A DNA stretch of 64,000 nucleotides from Pirellula sp. SH-Sr6A (GTDB lineage Bacteria; Planctomycetota; Planctomycetia; Pirellulales; Pirellulaceae): positions 4,817,988 through 4,881,987 of the forward strand of contig NZ_CP011272.1 of the NCBI RefSeq assembly GCF_001610875.1, in the 5' to 3' direction. Below the pieces are notes generated by a model. It did not search any database and was not told the origin of the DNA. It saw only the letters and a list, made by a program, of their open reading frames with translations. The translations under genes were made by a program, and so were the position numbers. Below, one piece after another: positions 18,671 to 27,922 of this stretch; the stretch's first letter is position 1, and each line of letters opens with the position of its first letter.

Positions 18671-19426
18671 ATGCCCGAATTGTTGGATCCGCATGGCGGC
18701 TTTCGCCGACTGCATACATTTACGCTCGCGACCATTATTCAATTGGAGACGCTTCGATTCTGTCGGCGGTTCTTCTCGCATGATTACCGGGAATTGGAAG
18801 CGAAGTTTTATGATCCCAAAGGCAGACAGTACGATCAAATGACGCAGGCCGCTCGAAGCGGCCGCCAGAATATAATCGAGGGATCTGAAAGGTCCTCGAC
18901 ATCAAAAGATACGGAAATGAAGCTCACCGATGTCGCTCGAGCCAGCCTTAGCGAGTTACGGGGCGACTTTGAGATATTTATTCTTGATCACGGGGATCTC
19001 CCATGGTCGGCTTACACGTCTGATGCGAAGGCGATCAACGCGATTTCGTTAGACGATCCCGTTTTCGCGAAAGATGTCGTTCACGAATCGGCGAAACATG
19101 CCCGGCTACAACGACGAAAGTATGCAGACTGGCTCGACTCCAACGATCCGGTGGTTGTTGCAAATGCCATGCTCGTCATTATTGGCCGAGCTCTCAATAT
19201 GCTGAAGAGCCAGATCGAGTCGCAGGGCAAAGCCTTTGAGAAGTCGGGAGGGTTCCAGGAGCGACTGACGGCGCGTCGTATCGCGGCACGCGATGGCCAA
19301 CATGGCGGGAACGCCCCCCCGCAGTGTCCGAATTGCACCCGACCCATGAGGCGAAGAAATTCATCGCGAGGTCCCTTTTGGGGCTGCTCTCAATTCCCAA
19401 CCTGCAAAGGGACTCTCCCTGCCTAA
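18671..19426 (+). CDS. Four-helix-bundle protein with C-terminal zinc ribbon
   Basis: This 251-residue protein has the helical core of the four-helix-bundle/23S-intervening-sequence protein family (QAARSGRQNIIEGSERSS, then KDTEMKLTDVARASLSELRG) preceded by a ~55-residue helical extension. The C-terminus is a topoisomerase-type C4 zinc ribbon, CPNC at 219-222 and C239/C245 in WGCSQFPTCKG, which suggests nucleic-acid binding. Family members accompany intervening sequences in rRNA genes, and related Avd proteins serve diversity-generating retroelements; the function here is not known. A ribosome site GAAGGAG precedes the ATG. The gene is framed by inverted 9-bp repeat arrays (18560-18622 and 19445-19480), which may mark it as a transferable unit. 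Confidence 0.78.
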   Translation: MPELLDPHGGFRRLHTFTLATIIQLETLRFCRRFFSHDYRELEAKFYDPKGRQYDQMTQAARSGRQNIIEGSERSSTSKDTEMKLTDVARASLSELRGDFEIFILDHGDLPWSAYTSDAKAINAISLDDPVFAKDVVHESAKHARLQRRKYADWLDSNDPVVVANAMLVIIGRALNMLKSQIESQGKAFEKSGGFQERLTARRIAARDGQHGGNAPPQCPNCTRPMRRRNSSRGPFWGCSQFPTCKGTLPA

Positions 19427-19444
19427 CCCCCGTTGTTCCACCCC

Positions 19445-19480
19445 GTCAACCTTGTCAACCTTGTCAACCTCGTCCCCCCG
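19445..19480 (-). repeat. Inverted 9-bp minisatellite (GTCAACCTT), three to four units
   Basis: The units are GTCAACCTT, GTCAACCTT, GTCAACCTC and a degenerate GTCCCCCCG. They are the reverse complement of the AAGGTTGAC/GAGGTTGAC variants in the array at 18560-18622. The array lies just after the stop of the four-helix-bundle gene and before the 3' end of the convergent FGE gene. Confidence 0.8.
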
Positions 19481-19508
19481 CCCCTTTCTCACCCAATTCA
19501 CCGTCCCA

Positions 19509-20738
19509 TCATTTGTTCGGCACTTGGACGCATCGGAATCCGACGTGATTGCTAGTCGAGCGGATTTCTCCTTTTCCTCGCGTACCTAGCAGATAGCGAT
19601 TGCAGTAAGAATCGCTGCACAAGAACGAGCCACCCCGATGAACGCGTTTCTGTTGGCCGGGTTCCTGCGGGTCAAACGAGTCTTCAGGACCCAATGGGTT
19701 CACGGCGACCTTCCCGGTCGCCTTGAGAGTGCTGTAGTAATCCTCGCGGTACCAATCGCCAATCCATTCCCATACGTTCCCGCTCATGTCGTACAGGCCG
19801 TATGCGTTCGGCTCGTATTGCTTGACCGGCGCGATTCCAGCAAAGCCATCTGAAGCGGCATCACCGTCCCGAACGGGAAACGCGCCTTGGTAGTAGTTCG
19901 CGAAGTAGCGATCTTGGACGCGCGCCGCGTTTCCCCACGGATACAGATCACCTGCTTTTCCACCGCGCGCGGCGAACTCCCACTCCGCTTCGGTAGGGAG
20001 TCGCTTTCCAGCCCATTTCGCATAGGCCTCGGCATCTTCGAACGCGATATGCACGACTGGATACGCGTCGAGCCCATCGAGGTTGGACTCCGGCCCAAGG
20101 GGATGCTTCCAGCAAGCGCCGGGAACATATTTCCACCACTGCAGGAATTGGTCCAAAGGAACGGTCCCGTCCGTGGGCTGAAAGACCGCAGAACCCGCGA
20201 CGAGCAACTCCTCCGGGACTCCCGGCAGTTCCTCGGGCGTTGGCTTTCGTTCTGCAATGGTGACGTAACCGGTCGCGTCGACGAAGGCGCGAAACTGCGC
20301 GTTGGTCACTTCCGTTTCATCCATCCAAAATCCATCGACATAGACGCGGTGGATGGGGACCGTGTCCATCGTGGTCCCAGGCGTTCCACAAAGCGATTCG
20401 TTCTTGGATTCACACCCCATGGAGAACTCGCCCCCTGGTATCCAACGCATCCCCGTGGGAGCAGTATCGGGAGCTGGGTCCGCATTCTCAATCGTAGGAA
20501 AAAAGGAGGCGGCTTGTATGGCCTCTAGTTGGTCTCGCTGGCGCACCATTTTGCTCCCCCCGCCTTCGTTCGGTGCATCACCTTGTTCAGGGCCCATCCG
20601 CGATGGAAAAGCAAAGTAGGCGATCAAACCTAGCCCCACTCCCCCCCCGGAAACGATCCCCCATCGCAAAAAGGTAGAAACCCCGTTTGTCTTGCGAGAA
20701 GAGTTCGACTGGGACGAAGAAGGGGATTTGGTTGGCAT
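19509..20738 (-). CDS. Formylglycine-generating enzyme (sulfatase maturase), membrane-anchored
   Basis: The protein has 409 residues with an N-terminal membrane anchor (about residues 27-47, GIVSGGGVGLGLIAYFAF). The FGE-sulfatase domain starts at MRWIPGGEFSMG (near 97) and includes EVTNAQFRAFV, PVVHIAFEDAEAYAKWAGKR, LPTEAEWEFAARGG and NVWEWIGDW. The two catalytic copper-binding cysteines of true FGEs are present: Cys374 and Cys379 in GGSFLCSDSYCNRY, followed by SNHVGFRC. Many SUMF1-domain proteins lack this pair, so this is a genuine maturase that converts the Cys of CxPxR-type motifs to formylglycine, and its substrates should include the four sulfatases at 9.2-18.5 kb. It is anchored so that the catalytic domain faces the periplasm or its equivalent. 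Confidence 0.88.
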   Translation of the reverse strand: MPTKSPSSSQSNSSRKTNGVSTFLRWGIVSGGGVGLGLIAYFAFPSRMGPEQGDAPNEGGGSKMVRQRDQLEAIQAASFFPTIENADPAPDTAPTGMRWIPGGEFSMGCESKNESLCGTPGTTMDTVPIHRVYVDGFWMDETEVTNAQFRAFVDATGYVTIAERKPTPEELPGVPEELLVAGSAVFQPTDGTVPLDQFLQWWKYVPGACWKHPLGPESNLDGLDAYPVVHIAFEDAEAYAKWAGKRLPTEAEWEFAARGGKAGDLYPWGNAARVQDRYFANYYQGAFPVRDGDAASDGFAGIAPVKQYEPNAYGLYDMSGNVWEWIGDWYREDYYSTLKATGKVAVNPLGPEDSFDPQEPGQQKRVHRGGSFLCSDSYCNRYLLGTRGKGEIRSTSNHVGFRCVQVPNK

Positions 20739-20791
20739 CGCGAGGGTTCCAGAGAGGTTGGGTTATCGTTCCGCGCTGGTTCCTGGAGGGA

Positions 20792-22144
20792 TCAGAACCG
20801 CTGCTGCGAAAGTTGGTTGGAGATTTCGAAGGCGATCTCGAGAGCTTGCTCGTAGTTCAATCGCGGATCGAGTTGAGTTTGGTATGCCGACTCGAGATCG
20901 GATTCTGTCAGCCCGCGTGAACCTCCGACGCATTCGGTGACATCTTCGCCGGTCAGCTCCAAGTGAGCGCCTCCCAGCGTGGAGCCGCAAGCTCGGTGGA
21001 TTGCAAACGAAAGACGCAGTTCATCCACAATGTCGTCGAAGCGACGGGTCTTGCGACCGCCGGCGGTGCTCACGGTATTACCGTGCATCGGATCGCACAC
21101 CCAAAGAACGGTTTTTTGTTCCCGAAGCACCGCATCGATCAGCGGTGGGAGTTGGGATTCAATTTTGTTCCTACCCATGCGGTGGATCAAGGTAAGGCGC
21201 CCCGGTTTGTTTTCCGGGTTAAGCTTGTCGATCATCTCGATCAGCTCTTCCGGTTGGATCGATCCTCCGATTTTCACCGCAACGGGATTTCGAATACCGC
21301 GGAAATATTCCAGGTGGGCGCCGCCCAGCTGTCGTGTGCGCTCTCCGATCCATGGAAAGTGGGTCCCCATATTGTAAAAACCGATGCCACGCACACTTTC
21401 CCGAGTCAACGCGGTTTCGTAATCCAGATGAAGCGCCTCGTGCGAGGTGTAGAAATCCACTCGCTTCAACTCCGGGGTCGATTCATGCAGGATGGTTTCC
21501 ATGAAGCGGATGGAGTCCCCGAGGGAGCGAACCAACTCTTTGTACCGCTCCGCAGCCTCTCCCTTCGCCGTGTTGACAAAAAGAAGATTCCAGTTCTCTG
21601 GATGATGCAAATCCGCAAAACCACCTTCGCTCAGCGCTCGGACAAAATTGAGGGTCAACGCCGAACGCTCGTATCCGCGAAGCAGCCTCAGCGGGTCAGG
21701 TATCCTCGCTTCCGGCGTGAACGAGTATCCATTAACAATATCGCCGCGATAACACGGAAGTGTGACGCCCCCCTGGGACTCGGTATCGCTCGAGCGAGGC
21801 TTGGCGTATTGCCCTGCCATCCGTCCGACCCGAATGATCCTCTTGCGAGCCCCAAAAACGATGGCCAAGCTCATCTGCAACAGCAACTTGAGTTTGCTGG
21901 CAATCGGCTCGGTTTGGCATTGCTCGAACGTTTCCGCGCAGTCCCCCCCTTGCAAAAGCCAAGCTTGCCCACGCTGTGCCAAGGCGATGTCTTGGTGAAG
22001 ACGATCGATCTCCCAACTGGTCACCAAGGGTGGCAAGGTTTTGATTTGCTTCACAACCGCAGAAAGTTGACCCGAATCAGGATAAAGCGGTTGTTGTGCG
22101 GCCGGAAAATTCTTCCACGAGGTCGGCGACCAAGTTTGAGACAT
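20792..22144 (-). CDS. 3-deoxy-7-phosphoheptulonate synthase, class II
   Basis: The ATG at 22144 gives a 450-residue protein (MSQTWSPTSWKNFPAAQQPL), the usual length for class II DAHP synthases; the frame stays open further upstream without coding character. Diagnostic segments are LLQGGDCAETF with the manganese-binding Cys, RVGRMAGQYAKPRS, GDIVNGY, RGIGFYNMGTHFPW, VAVKIGG, LTLIHRMG, VLWVCDPMHGN and GSTLGGAHLELTGEDVTEC. The enzyme condenses phosphoenolpyruvate with erythrose 4-phosphate, the first step of aromatic amino-acid synthesis. It diverges from the Tex gene at 22409. It is cytosolic, and no leader-peptide attenuator is visible upstream. Confidence 0.93.
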   Translation of the reverse strand: MSQTWSPTSWKNFPAAQQPLYPDSGQLSAVVKQIKTLPPLVTSWEIDRLHQDIALAQRGQAWLLQGGDCAETFEQCQTEPIASKLKLLLQMSLAIVFGARKRIIRVGRMAGQYAKPRSSDTESQGGVTLPCYRGDIVNGYSFTPEARIPDPLRLLRGYERSALTLNFVRALSEGGFADLHHPENWNLLFVNTAKGEAAERYKELVRSLGDSIRFMETILHESTPELKRVDFYTSHEALHLDYETALTRESVRGIGFYNMGTHFPWIGERTRQLGGAHLEYFRGIRNPVAVKIGGSIQPEELIEMIDKLNPENKPGRLTLIHRMGRNKIESQLPPLIDAVLREQKTVLWVCDPMHGNTVSTAGGRKTRRFDDIVDELRLSFAIHRACGSTLGGAHLELTGEDVTECVGGSRGLTESDLESAYQTQLDPRLNYEQALEIAFEISNQLSQQRF

Positions 22145-22408
22145 AGGACAAGGAAATGTTGAGGGTGGGCCGAAAGAATCGGCCGGCGGATGAAATTCGA
22201 ACGAATCTAAGATAAACCCGATCCAGGGTTCTCGTGAGGGCAAATTGTTGCGAGGGCTGAATTTAACGCAGGGGTCGCAACCGGCATCGATTCTTCCACA
22301 ATCCCTTAGAAAGCTTGACAAGCCGGTGGAACTCCCATAGATTCCCACCGTGCACTTTTGCCGCAAATCATTGCGGCAATTCGAGATAACGTCAATTGAC
22401 TACGACAT

Positions 22409-25400
22409 ATGAAACACCTCCAAGAGATCGCGCGCCGCGTGCGCCGTCCGGAAGAACAACTTCGTTTCCCTAGCGAATTGCTCCTTCAAGGCTACGAACC
22501 CAACTATTTGGCGAACTATCGTCCCGATGAGTTGGGGAACATGGATGAACGAACGCTATCGACCTTGAAGCGAACGTTGCAACAATTTGAACGGCTTGAA
22601 AACCATCGGAGCAAGGTCATCGCGGCCTTGGAAAAGGATTCGCTTTGGAGCGAAACCATCGCCGAGGTTGTTAACAAGGCGAGTTCGATTGCCGAGATCG
22701 ACACGACCATCCGTCATATTCGCGCTCGGAAGAATGCCCGCAGCATCGCAGAGAAATGCCCCGCCGCCCAACTGGTCGGGCAGGCCATTTTGACGATGCA
22801 GTCCGAGCCTCCTGCCGACTTTCAGGCCTGGGTGGCGCAGACCGCATCGATTCCCGCCGAACAAACCGCGGAGATCATTGAGCAAACCAAGCTCTGGATG
22901 ACCCACCTGCTGAGCGAGGACCTTCGGCTCATGCGAGAACTGCAACAGTATGTTCTTCGCAAAGGCGGCGCGTCGGTCAAGGTTCTGCCAGAGCCTCCCA
23001 AGGGAAGCGACGCGGAAAAGCGCCTCGAAGCATCCGAAGACCATGGCTCCGTTCCAGCCGAAGCCATGAGCACCGGACCGGCGAGTACCAGTACAGCAGG
23101 TGCCGGGACTTCAATCTCCGATGCCTCCGGTACCGATGCCTCGAGCAACGAGACAGCTCCGGAATCCACAACGGAGCAACTCCAAGCGTCTGAAAAATCC
23201 CACGCAGAGAATTCGGACGGGGCGGAGGCGGCGTCCGCCGAAAACGAGACCGCCGATCTCGAGCCTTCCCTCGATTCGTCGGTCGCTCCCTTGATCGCCG
23301 ACTTCAATCAGGGCAAGAAACCCTCCAAGCCGATCAAGACCAAGAGTCTTTCCGAAAAGCAGCTTTCTCCTCGACAACGACGTCGGCGTTGGCTTCGGAG
23401 CATCCTCGAGTCCTACGCTCGACTCAAGAAACCTGTCGGCAATATCACTCCGTATCAGATCTTGATGCTGGCGCGCGGATTGCGTTCCCAAATCATCCAG
23501 CTGAATATCGATTACGACAAGAAACCGCTGGTTCAAATGTGCCGCGAGGCGCTTTGTCCCGGACGGCATCCGATGCACAGCTTCCTCTTAGAAGTCGCCG
23601 AGTCCGCCCTGCATACGTTCTTGTTGCCTCGGGTGCATCAAGATGTCATGGCGATCCTGGAAGAGTATGCGAATGAGGAACTAACGGAATCTGCGGTCGC
23701 CCACCTGGAATCCTCGTTGCTGCAACGCCCCATTCGCGGGCACCGAATCTTGATGATCGATGCAGTCGGTCCCAAGATGGCTGCCGCAGCAATCGTCGAT
23801 GCGGAAGGACAGATCGTTTTCACCGGCGAGATTCCTTGCAACAGCAACCGTGCGGATATTGTGGCACAAAACGTTGTCACACTCGGACAATGGGTGCACG
23901 AGCATCGGGTGACCCTGATATCCCTGTCGAATGGTCCCGCCCGCCGCTATTTGATCCAGCCTATTGCAGAGTTGTTACGGCAATCGAGCGAAGGGTCGCT
24001 GTATTGGACCATGGTCGATCGAGCCGGCGCCGATGGCTACTGCAACTCGCGCATTTGCTTGGTAGAGCTTCCTAGCATCTCCCGCCGTCACCGCGCTGCG
24101 GTGTGGTTAGCTCGACGTTTGCAAGATCCGTTGCAACAGGTTCTCAAGGTGGACCCTTCGCGATTGCGACTGGGGTCCTACCAGCGAGAACTACCTCAAT
24201 CCGAATTAGAATTGGCTCTCCGCGATGCGGTCTCTTCGGCTATTTCGCGATCCGGTCTGGACATATTCACCACGGAACCAGAAGTACTCCAACGGGCGCC
24301 GGGGATGAATTTGGCTGCGGCCAAAGCGGTTTCGGCTGCTTGCCGCGAAGATCGAATCACCAATCGCGAATCGCTCTTGGCAGTACTCAAAGAGCATCTG
24401 ACCGACATGCAGGCTCGCCAGGCAATTGGCTTCCTGCGTGTGTACGGAAGCGATAAGACATTGGACGCCACAACGATCCACCCCGACGACTACCGACTTG
24501 CGGAACGGTTGATGGAGCATGCGAGTTTGCCGGCTCCCCCTGCAGCACCGGAAGGTTGGGTTAAACCGAACTACCAAGCCATCGCGGAAGCATCCGCGGC
24601 CGCAGACGAGGCATTCGCCAAACAGCAGGCCGAATTCGGAGCATCGCTCGATGCCGAACCCGAACCGTTCGGAATGGAAGCGAATCCGGATTCTGGAGAG
24701 CACTCGGAGGAGGCGAATACCTCCGCATCCGAGGAAACAAGCAGCGAAGGTGATTCCACAACGGCTGCCGTTTCCGAAGCTCCCAGCGAAACCGCGGATT
24801 CCAACGGGGCCTCCGACGAAGCTCAAGAATTGGACGCTGCCGATGCGTCCACCGTTGGCTCGGCTCCCACCGAAGCCGTCGATACCGAGTCGGCGGCACC
24901 TGCCGGTTCGAACGACGAATCCAACACAGCTCCAGCCGGACCTGCGGTCGCCATGCCGCCGATCGAGTCATCCCCTCGCGTTCGCGAAACGCTCGCGATC
25001 GACATCGAACGGTTGGCTCGCAGCTGGCAAGTCGGGCGAGAAAAGATGCGAAGGGTGGCGCATTCCTTGCACTCACCGTTCGAAGACGATCGAGAGTACA
25101 CCTTCCCGGTACCACTCGTCAGCAAATTCCCGAAGCTGGACACTCTCAAGCCAGGGGATATGGTTCAAGCGCTCGTGGTTGGCGTGACCGACTTCGGCGT
25201 ATTCGTCGATCTGGGCCCCGATTGCAGCGGATTGATTCATATCAGTCGGATCACTCCGAACTACGTCGAGGATCCACATCAGTATGTCCAAATGGGTGAC
25301 TTGCTCACCGTCTGGGTGCTGAGCATCGACGAAAAACGAAAGCGGGTCGCATTAACGGCCATCCCACCCGGTACACCTTCGCGCCGTGAGCAAGCAGGAT

Positions 25401-25924
25401 CGCAAGGCCGAGCCGAAGAGGGACGGGGTGAACGCCGAGGTACGCCGAATCGCGGGGACAATCGTGCTCGCTCCGACGCGCCACGCGCCGAGGGTGGAGA
25501 ACGAGGCCGCGGGGACCGACCCGCAGGCGATCGTGGCAGCCCCAGAGGAGGCGGTCGCAACGATCGAGGCACCGGAGGCGCTCCACGCGGAGGTAACGAT
25601 CGCAATCGAAACGATCGAGGTCGTGGCCGCGATCGCGATTACGAACAAAACTCTGCACCGAGGCGGGCACAGCGAGTCGATCCTCCAAAGCCTGTCACGC
25701 CGATCACCGATGCGATGCAACAAGGCAAGGAGCCGCTGCGTTCGTTCTCCGATTTGATGCAGTTCATGAAGAAGTCCAAGCCGGAGTCCGAGATCGTACC
25801 AGAGCAAAAAGGAACCGAGCCGACGCCGCCCGCCTCCACGGCTCCTGACTCCAGCGCGACTCCAAGTCAACCTTCGAGCGAGTCGACGCAATCGAGCGAT
25901 GCACCCAACGGCCCTGTTGCCTAA
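22409..25924 (+). CDS. Tex-type S1 RNA-binding protein with long disordered insertions
   Basis: This 1171-residue protein follows the Tex architecture: N-terminal helical Tex region (1-200), an RNase H-like YqgF fold (about 440-600, RILMIDAVGPKMAAAAIVD and ARRLQDPLQQVLKVDPSRL), helix-hairpin-helix region (about 610-700, ending LDATTIHPDDY) and an S1 domain (about 911-985, VQALVVGVTDFGVFVDLG). Unlike a normal ~750-residue Tex, it has Ser/Glu/Ala-rich acidic linkers at ~205-310 and ~720-850 and an Arg/Gly-rich tail (~990-1080) followed by a Ser/Thr/Pro end. Tex proteins bind RNA and affect transcription and ribosome function. Acidic linkers plus an RGG tail suggest phase-separating or multivalent RNA contacts, which is an inference. 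Confidence 0.85.
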   Translation: MKHLQEIARRVRRPEEQLRFPSELLLQGYEPNYLANYRPDELGNMDERTLSTLKRTLQQFERLENHRSKVIAALEKDSLWSETIAEVVNKASSIAEIDTTIRHIRARKNARSIAEKCPAAQLVGQAILTMQSEPPADFQAWVAQTASIPAEQTAEIIEQTKLWMTHLLSEDLRLMRELQQYVLRKGGASVKVLPEPPKGSDAEKRLEASEDHGSVPAEAMSTGPASTSTAGAGTSISDASGTDASSNETAPESTTEQLQASEKSHAENSDGAEAASAENETADLEPSLDSSVAPLIADFNQGKKPSKPIKTKSLSEKQLSPRQRRRRWLRSILESYARLKKPVGNITPYQILMLARGLRSQIIQLNIDYDKKPLVQMCREALCPGRHPMHSFLLEVAESALHTFLLPRVHQDVMAILEEYANEELTESAVAHLESSLLQRPIRGHRILMIDAVGPKMAAAAIVDAEGQIVFTGEIPCNSNRADIVAQNVVTLGQWVHEHRVTLISLSNGPARRYLIQPIAELLRQSSEGSLYWTMVDRAGADGYCNSRICLVELPSISRRHRAAVWLARRLQDPLQQVLKVDPSRLRLGSYQRELPQSELELALRDAVSSAISRSGLDIFTTEPEVLQRAPGMNLAAAKAVSAACREDRITNRESLLAVLKEHLTDMQARQAIGFLRVYGSDKTLDATTIHPDDYRLAERLMEHASLPAPPAAPEGWVKPNYQAIAEASAAADEAFAKQQAEFGASLDAEPEPFGMEANPDSGEHSEEANTSASEETSSEGDSTTAAVSEAPSETADSNGASDEAQELDAADASTVGSAPTEAVDTESAAPAGSNDESNTAPAGPAVAMPPIESSPRVRETLAIDIERLARSWQVGREKMRRVAHSLHSPFEDDREYTFPVPLVSKFPKLDTLKPGDMVQALVVGVTDFGVFVDLGPDCSGLIHISRITPNYVEDPHQYVQMGDLLTVWVLSIDEKRKRVALTAIPPGTPSRREQAGSQGRAEEGRGERRGTPNRGDNRARSDAPRAEGGERGRGDRPAGDRGSPRGGGRNDRGTGGAPRGGNDRNRNDRGRGRDRDYEQNSAPRRAQRVDPPKPVTPITDAMQQGKEPLRSFSDLMQFMKKSKPESEIVPEQKGTEPTPPASTAPDSSATPSQPSSESTQSSDAPNGPVA

Positions 25925-25938
25925 CCCTGAGTGCAATC

Positions 25939-26424
25939 ATGAGCGATTTTGAGGAGCGACTCAAACAAGCCGCAGCGCGCGGTGCCAACCGCGCGAGCCA
26001 ATCGATGAGCGAAGCGGATCGAAAGAAGGCCGAACAAGAGGTCTTAAAGGGTCTGCACAGCAAGTATCGTCTGGTTCTCTCCGAACGGATCGAACAGGTG
26101 ATGCGCAAGGTGATCGATCTCTTCCCTGGATTCCGATTCCAAACCGTCTTCGGAGAGTCCGGCTGGGGCGCCGCCTGCATGCGAGACGATTTGGTTTTGC
26201 GCAAAGGCCAGAGAGAAAATCGCTATAGCAGATTTGAGATGGCAGTGCGTCCCCTGAACGAGTTCTACGTGCTGGACTTGCAAGCCAAAGGGACAATCGC
26301 TAATCGAGAGCTTCTTACCCGCAGCTTCTATCAACCGCTCGGAGAAGTAGACCTGGACAAATTCAAAGAACTCGTCGAGCAATGGTCGCTCGCCTACGCG
26401 GAACTCTATACCGCGAATCGTTGA
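25939..26424 (+). CDS. Conserved-type hypothetical protein
   Basis: The 161-residue product has no recognised family or signal peptide. The first ~70 residues are helical and charged (FEERLKQAAARG, SEADRKKAEQEV), and the rest is mixed alpha/beta with FPGFRFQTVFGESGWGA and NRYSRFEMAVRPLNEFYVLDL. It starts 15 bp after the Tex gene with the same orientation, so co-transcription is likely. A cytosolic role is probable. Confidence 0.6.
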   Translation: MSDFEERLKQAAARGANRASQSMSEADRKKAEQEVLKGLHSKYRLVLSERIEQVMRKVIDLFPGFRFQTVFGESGWGAACMRDDLVLRKGQRENRYSRFEMAVRPLNEFYVLDLQAKGTIANRELLTRSFYQPLGEVDLDKFKELVEQWSLAYAELYTANR

Positions 26425-26555
26425 TCGAGAGCGTTGAGCTCCACCGGGTGCATGGAACGTACTCACCACGTTGCGCTAACTGTGCCCGTCTTCCTCGGAG
26501 GTCCGCAAACCGCCAGTACGACACAGCGCACAAGCGGTCGAGCAGAGCCAGAGGA

Positions 26556-26580
26556 GTGTCCGCGCGAGTTACGCGGACAC
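26556..26580. terminator. Hairpin between convergent genes
   Basis: A perfect 9-bp stem, GTGTCCGCG and CGCGGACAC with a 7-nt loop, lies between the convergent ends of the hypothetical gene (26424) and pgk (26604). No T-run follows on either strand, so it may be a weak bidirectional terminator or a 3'-end stabiliser. Confidence 0.4.
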
Positions 26581-26603
26581 TAGGCCATTCATCCGTATGG
26601 CGA

Positions 26604-27791
26604 TTAGGCTTCATCCAGGATTTCAACCGCCTTGAACTTCTCACCTTCAAGCATTTGAAGGCTCGCGCCACCGCCGGTGCTGACGTGCGTCACCGTGTCT
26701 GCGAATCCAAGCTGCTCGATGGCCGCAGCGCTGTCCCCTCCGCCGATGATGCTCACTGCGTCGCTATCGGCAACCGCCTTGGCCACGGCCACCGTTCCTT
26801 GATCGAAAGGAGGCATTTCGAATACGCCCATCGGTCCGTTCCACACGACTGTTTTTGCGGAGCGAACGATCGCAGCAAACATCTCGGCAGACTTAGGACC
26901 GATATCGAGCCCTTCCCATCCATCGGGAATCTTTCCCGCCTCGACGACTTGCTTATTGCACTGACTATTGAAATCATCACCGCAGTGGGTATCGACGGGA
27001 AGAACCAACTTATTCCCACCTTTGGCGATCAATTCTTTGGCCAACTCGACCTTATCTTTTTCTACCAAGCTCTTGCCGGTCGCTCCACCTTGTGCGAGCG
27101 AGAACGTGTAAGCCATCGCACCACCGATGATGACTTTGTCGCAGACGCCGAGCAAGTTGCTAATGACGTTGATCTTATCGCTTACCTTCGCTCCGCCGAG
27201 AATCGCGACGAAAGGACGAGCGGGATTTGCGATTGTGTCGCTCAGATATTTGATTTCTTTTTCGACCAAGAATCCAACCACCTTCGGCTTGCTTCCCATG
27301 GCTAGAGGGACCGCGACCATCGATGCCTCTTCACGATGGCAAGTGCCAAACGCGTCATTGCAATAGATATCGGCCCAGCCGGCTAGTCTTCCAGCGAACT
27401 CCGGATCGCCGGTCTTTTCACCTGGATTGAAACGGACGTTTTCCAAGCAGACGACATCTCCATCCTTCATGTTGGAAATGGCCGCTTCCGCTTCCGGGCC
27501 AACTGTATCGCCCGCAAAGACAACCGGCTTTCCGAGCATTTCTGCCAAGCGATCGGCCGCTGGCTTTAACGTGAATTCAGGCTCGGGTCCCTTTCCTTTG
27601 GGGCGCCCCAAGTGGCTCATCAACACGAGCTTGCCACCTCGATGGACAACCGATTCGATCGACGGCAGCGCCATACGGATCCGGCGATCATCCGTAATAG
27701 CTCCCGAATCGTCCTGCGGGACGTTGAAATCGACTCGCATCAAAACGACTTTGCCTTTGCAGTCTACTGCGGAGATACTCTTTTTTGCCAT
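26604..27791 (-). CDS. pgk: Phosphoglycerate kinase
   Basis: The 395-residue protein is a full-length bacterial Pgk. It has [13 protein letters not shown] at the start, the substrate-binding [39 protein letters not shown] (Cys replaces the usual Ala), [30 protein letters not shown] and the nucleotide-binding [12 protein letters not shown]. It transfers phosphate from 1,3-bisphosphoglycerate to ADP in glycolysis and works in reverse in gluconeogenesis. It is monocistronic here, divergent from the gamma-glutamyltransferase gene. A long open frame on the opposite strand (26382-27305) is a shadow. Confidence 0.97.
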   Translation of the reverse strand: MAKKSISAVDCKGKVVLMRVDFNVPQDDSGAITDDRRIRMALPSIESVVHRGGKLVLMSHLGRPKGKGPEPEFTLKPAADRLAEMLGKPVVFAGDTVGPEAEAAISNMKDGDVVCLENVRFNPGEKTGDPEFAGRLAGWADIYCNDAFGTCHREEASMVAVPLAMGSKPKVVGFLVEKEIKYLSDTIANPARPFVAILGGAKVSDKINVISNLLGVCDKVIIGGAMAYTFSLAQGGATGKSLVEKDKVELAKELIAKGGNKLVLPVDTHCGDDFNSQCNKQVVEAGKIPDGWEGLDIGPKSAEMFAAIVRSAKTVVWNGPMGVFEMPPFDQGTVAVAKAVADSDAVSIIGGGDSAAAIEQLGFADTVTHVSTGGGASLQMLEGEKFKAVEILDEA

Positions 27792-27922
27792 CGGATTCCC
27801 GTTTCTTAGGAGATTGGTACGCGGAGAAGCGAGTATTCTTAAACGGATTGACCGGGCTGTCCAGACGCACCCCGGCCGCCGGTAGGATTCGACATGTCTT
27901 CAAATGTTGGAGGATGATCCAT

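Noticed and set aside
26382-27305. Long + strand open frame of 307 codons
   Set aside because: It lies antisense within pgk, which has every expected motif; the frame is a by-product of codon bias.
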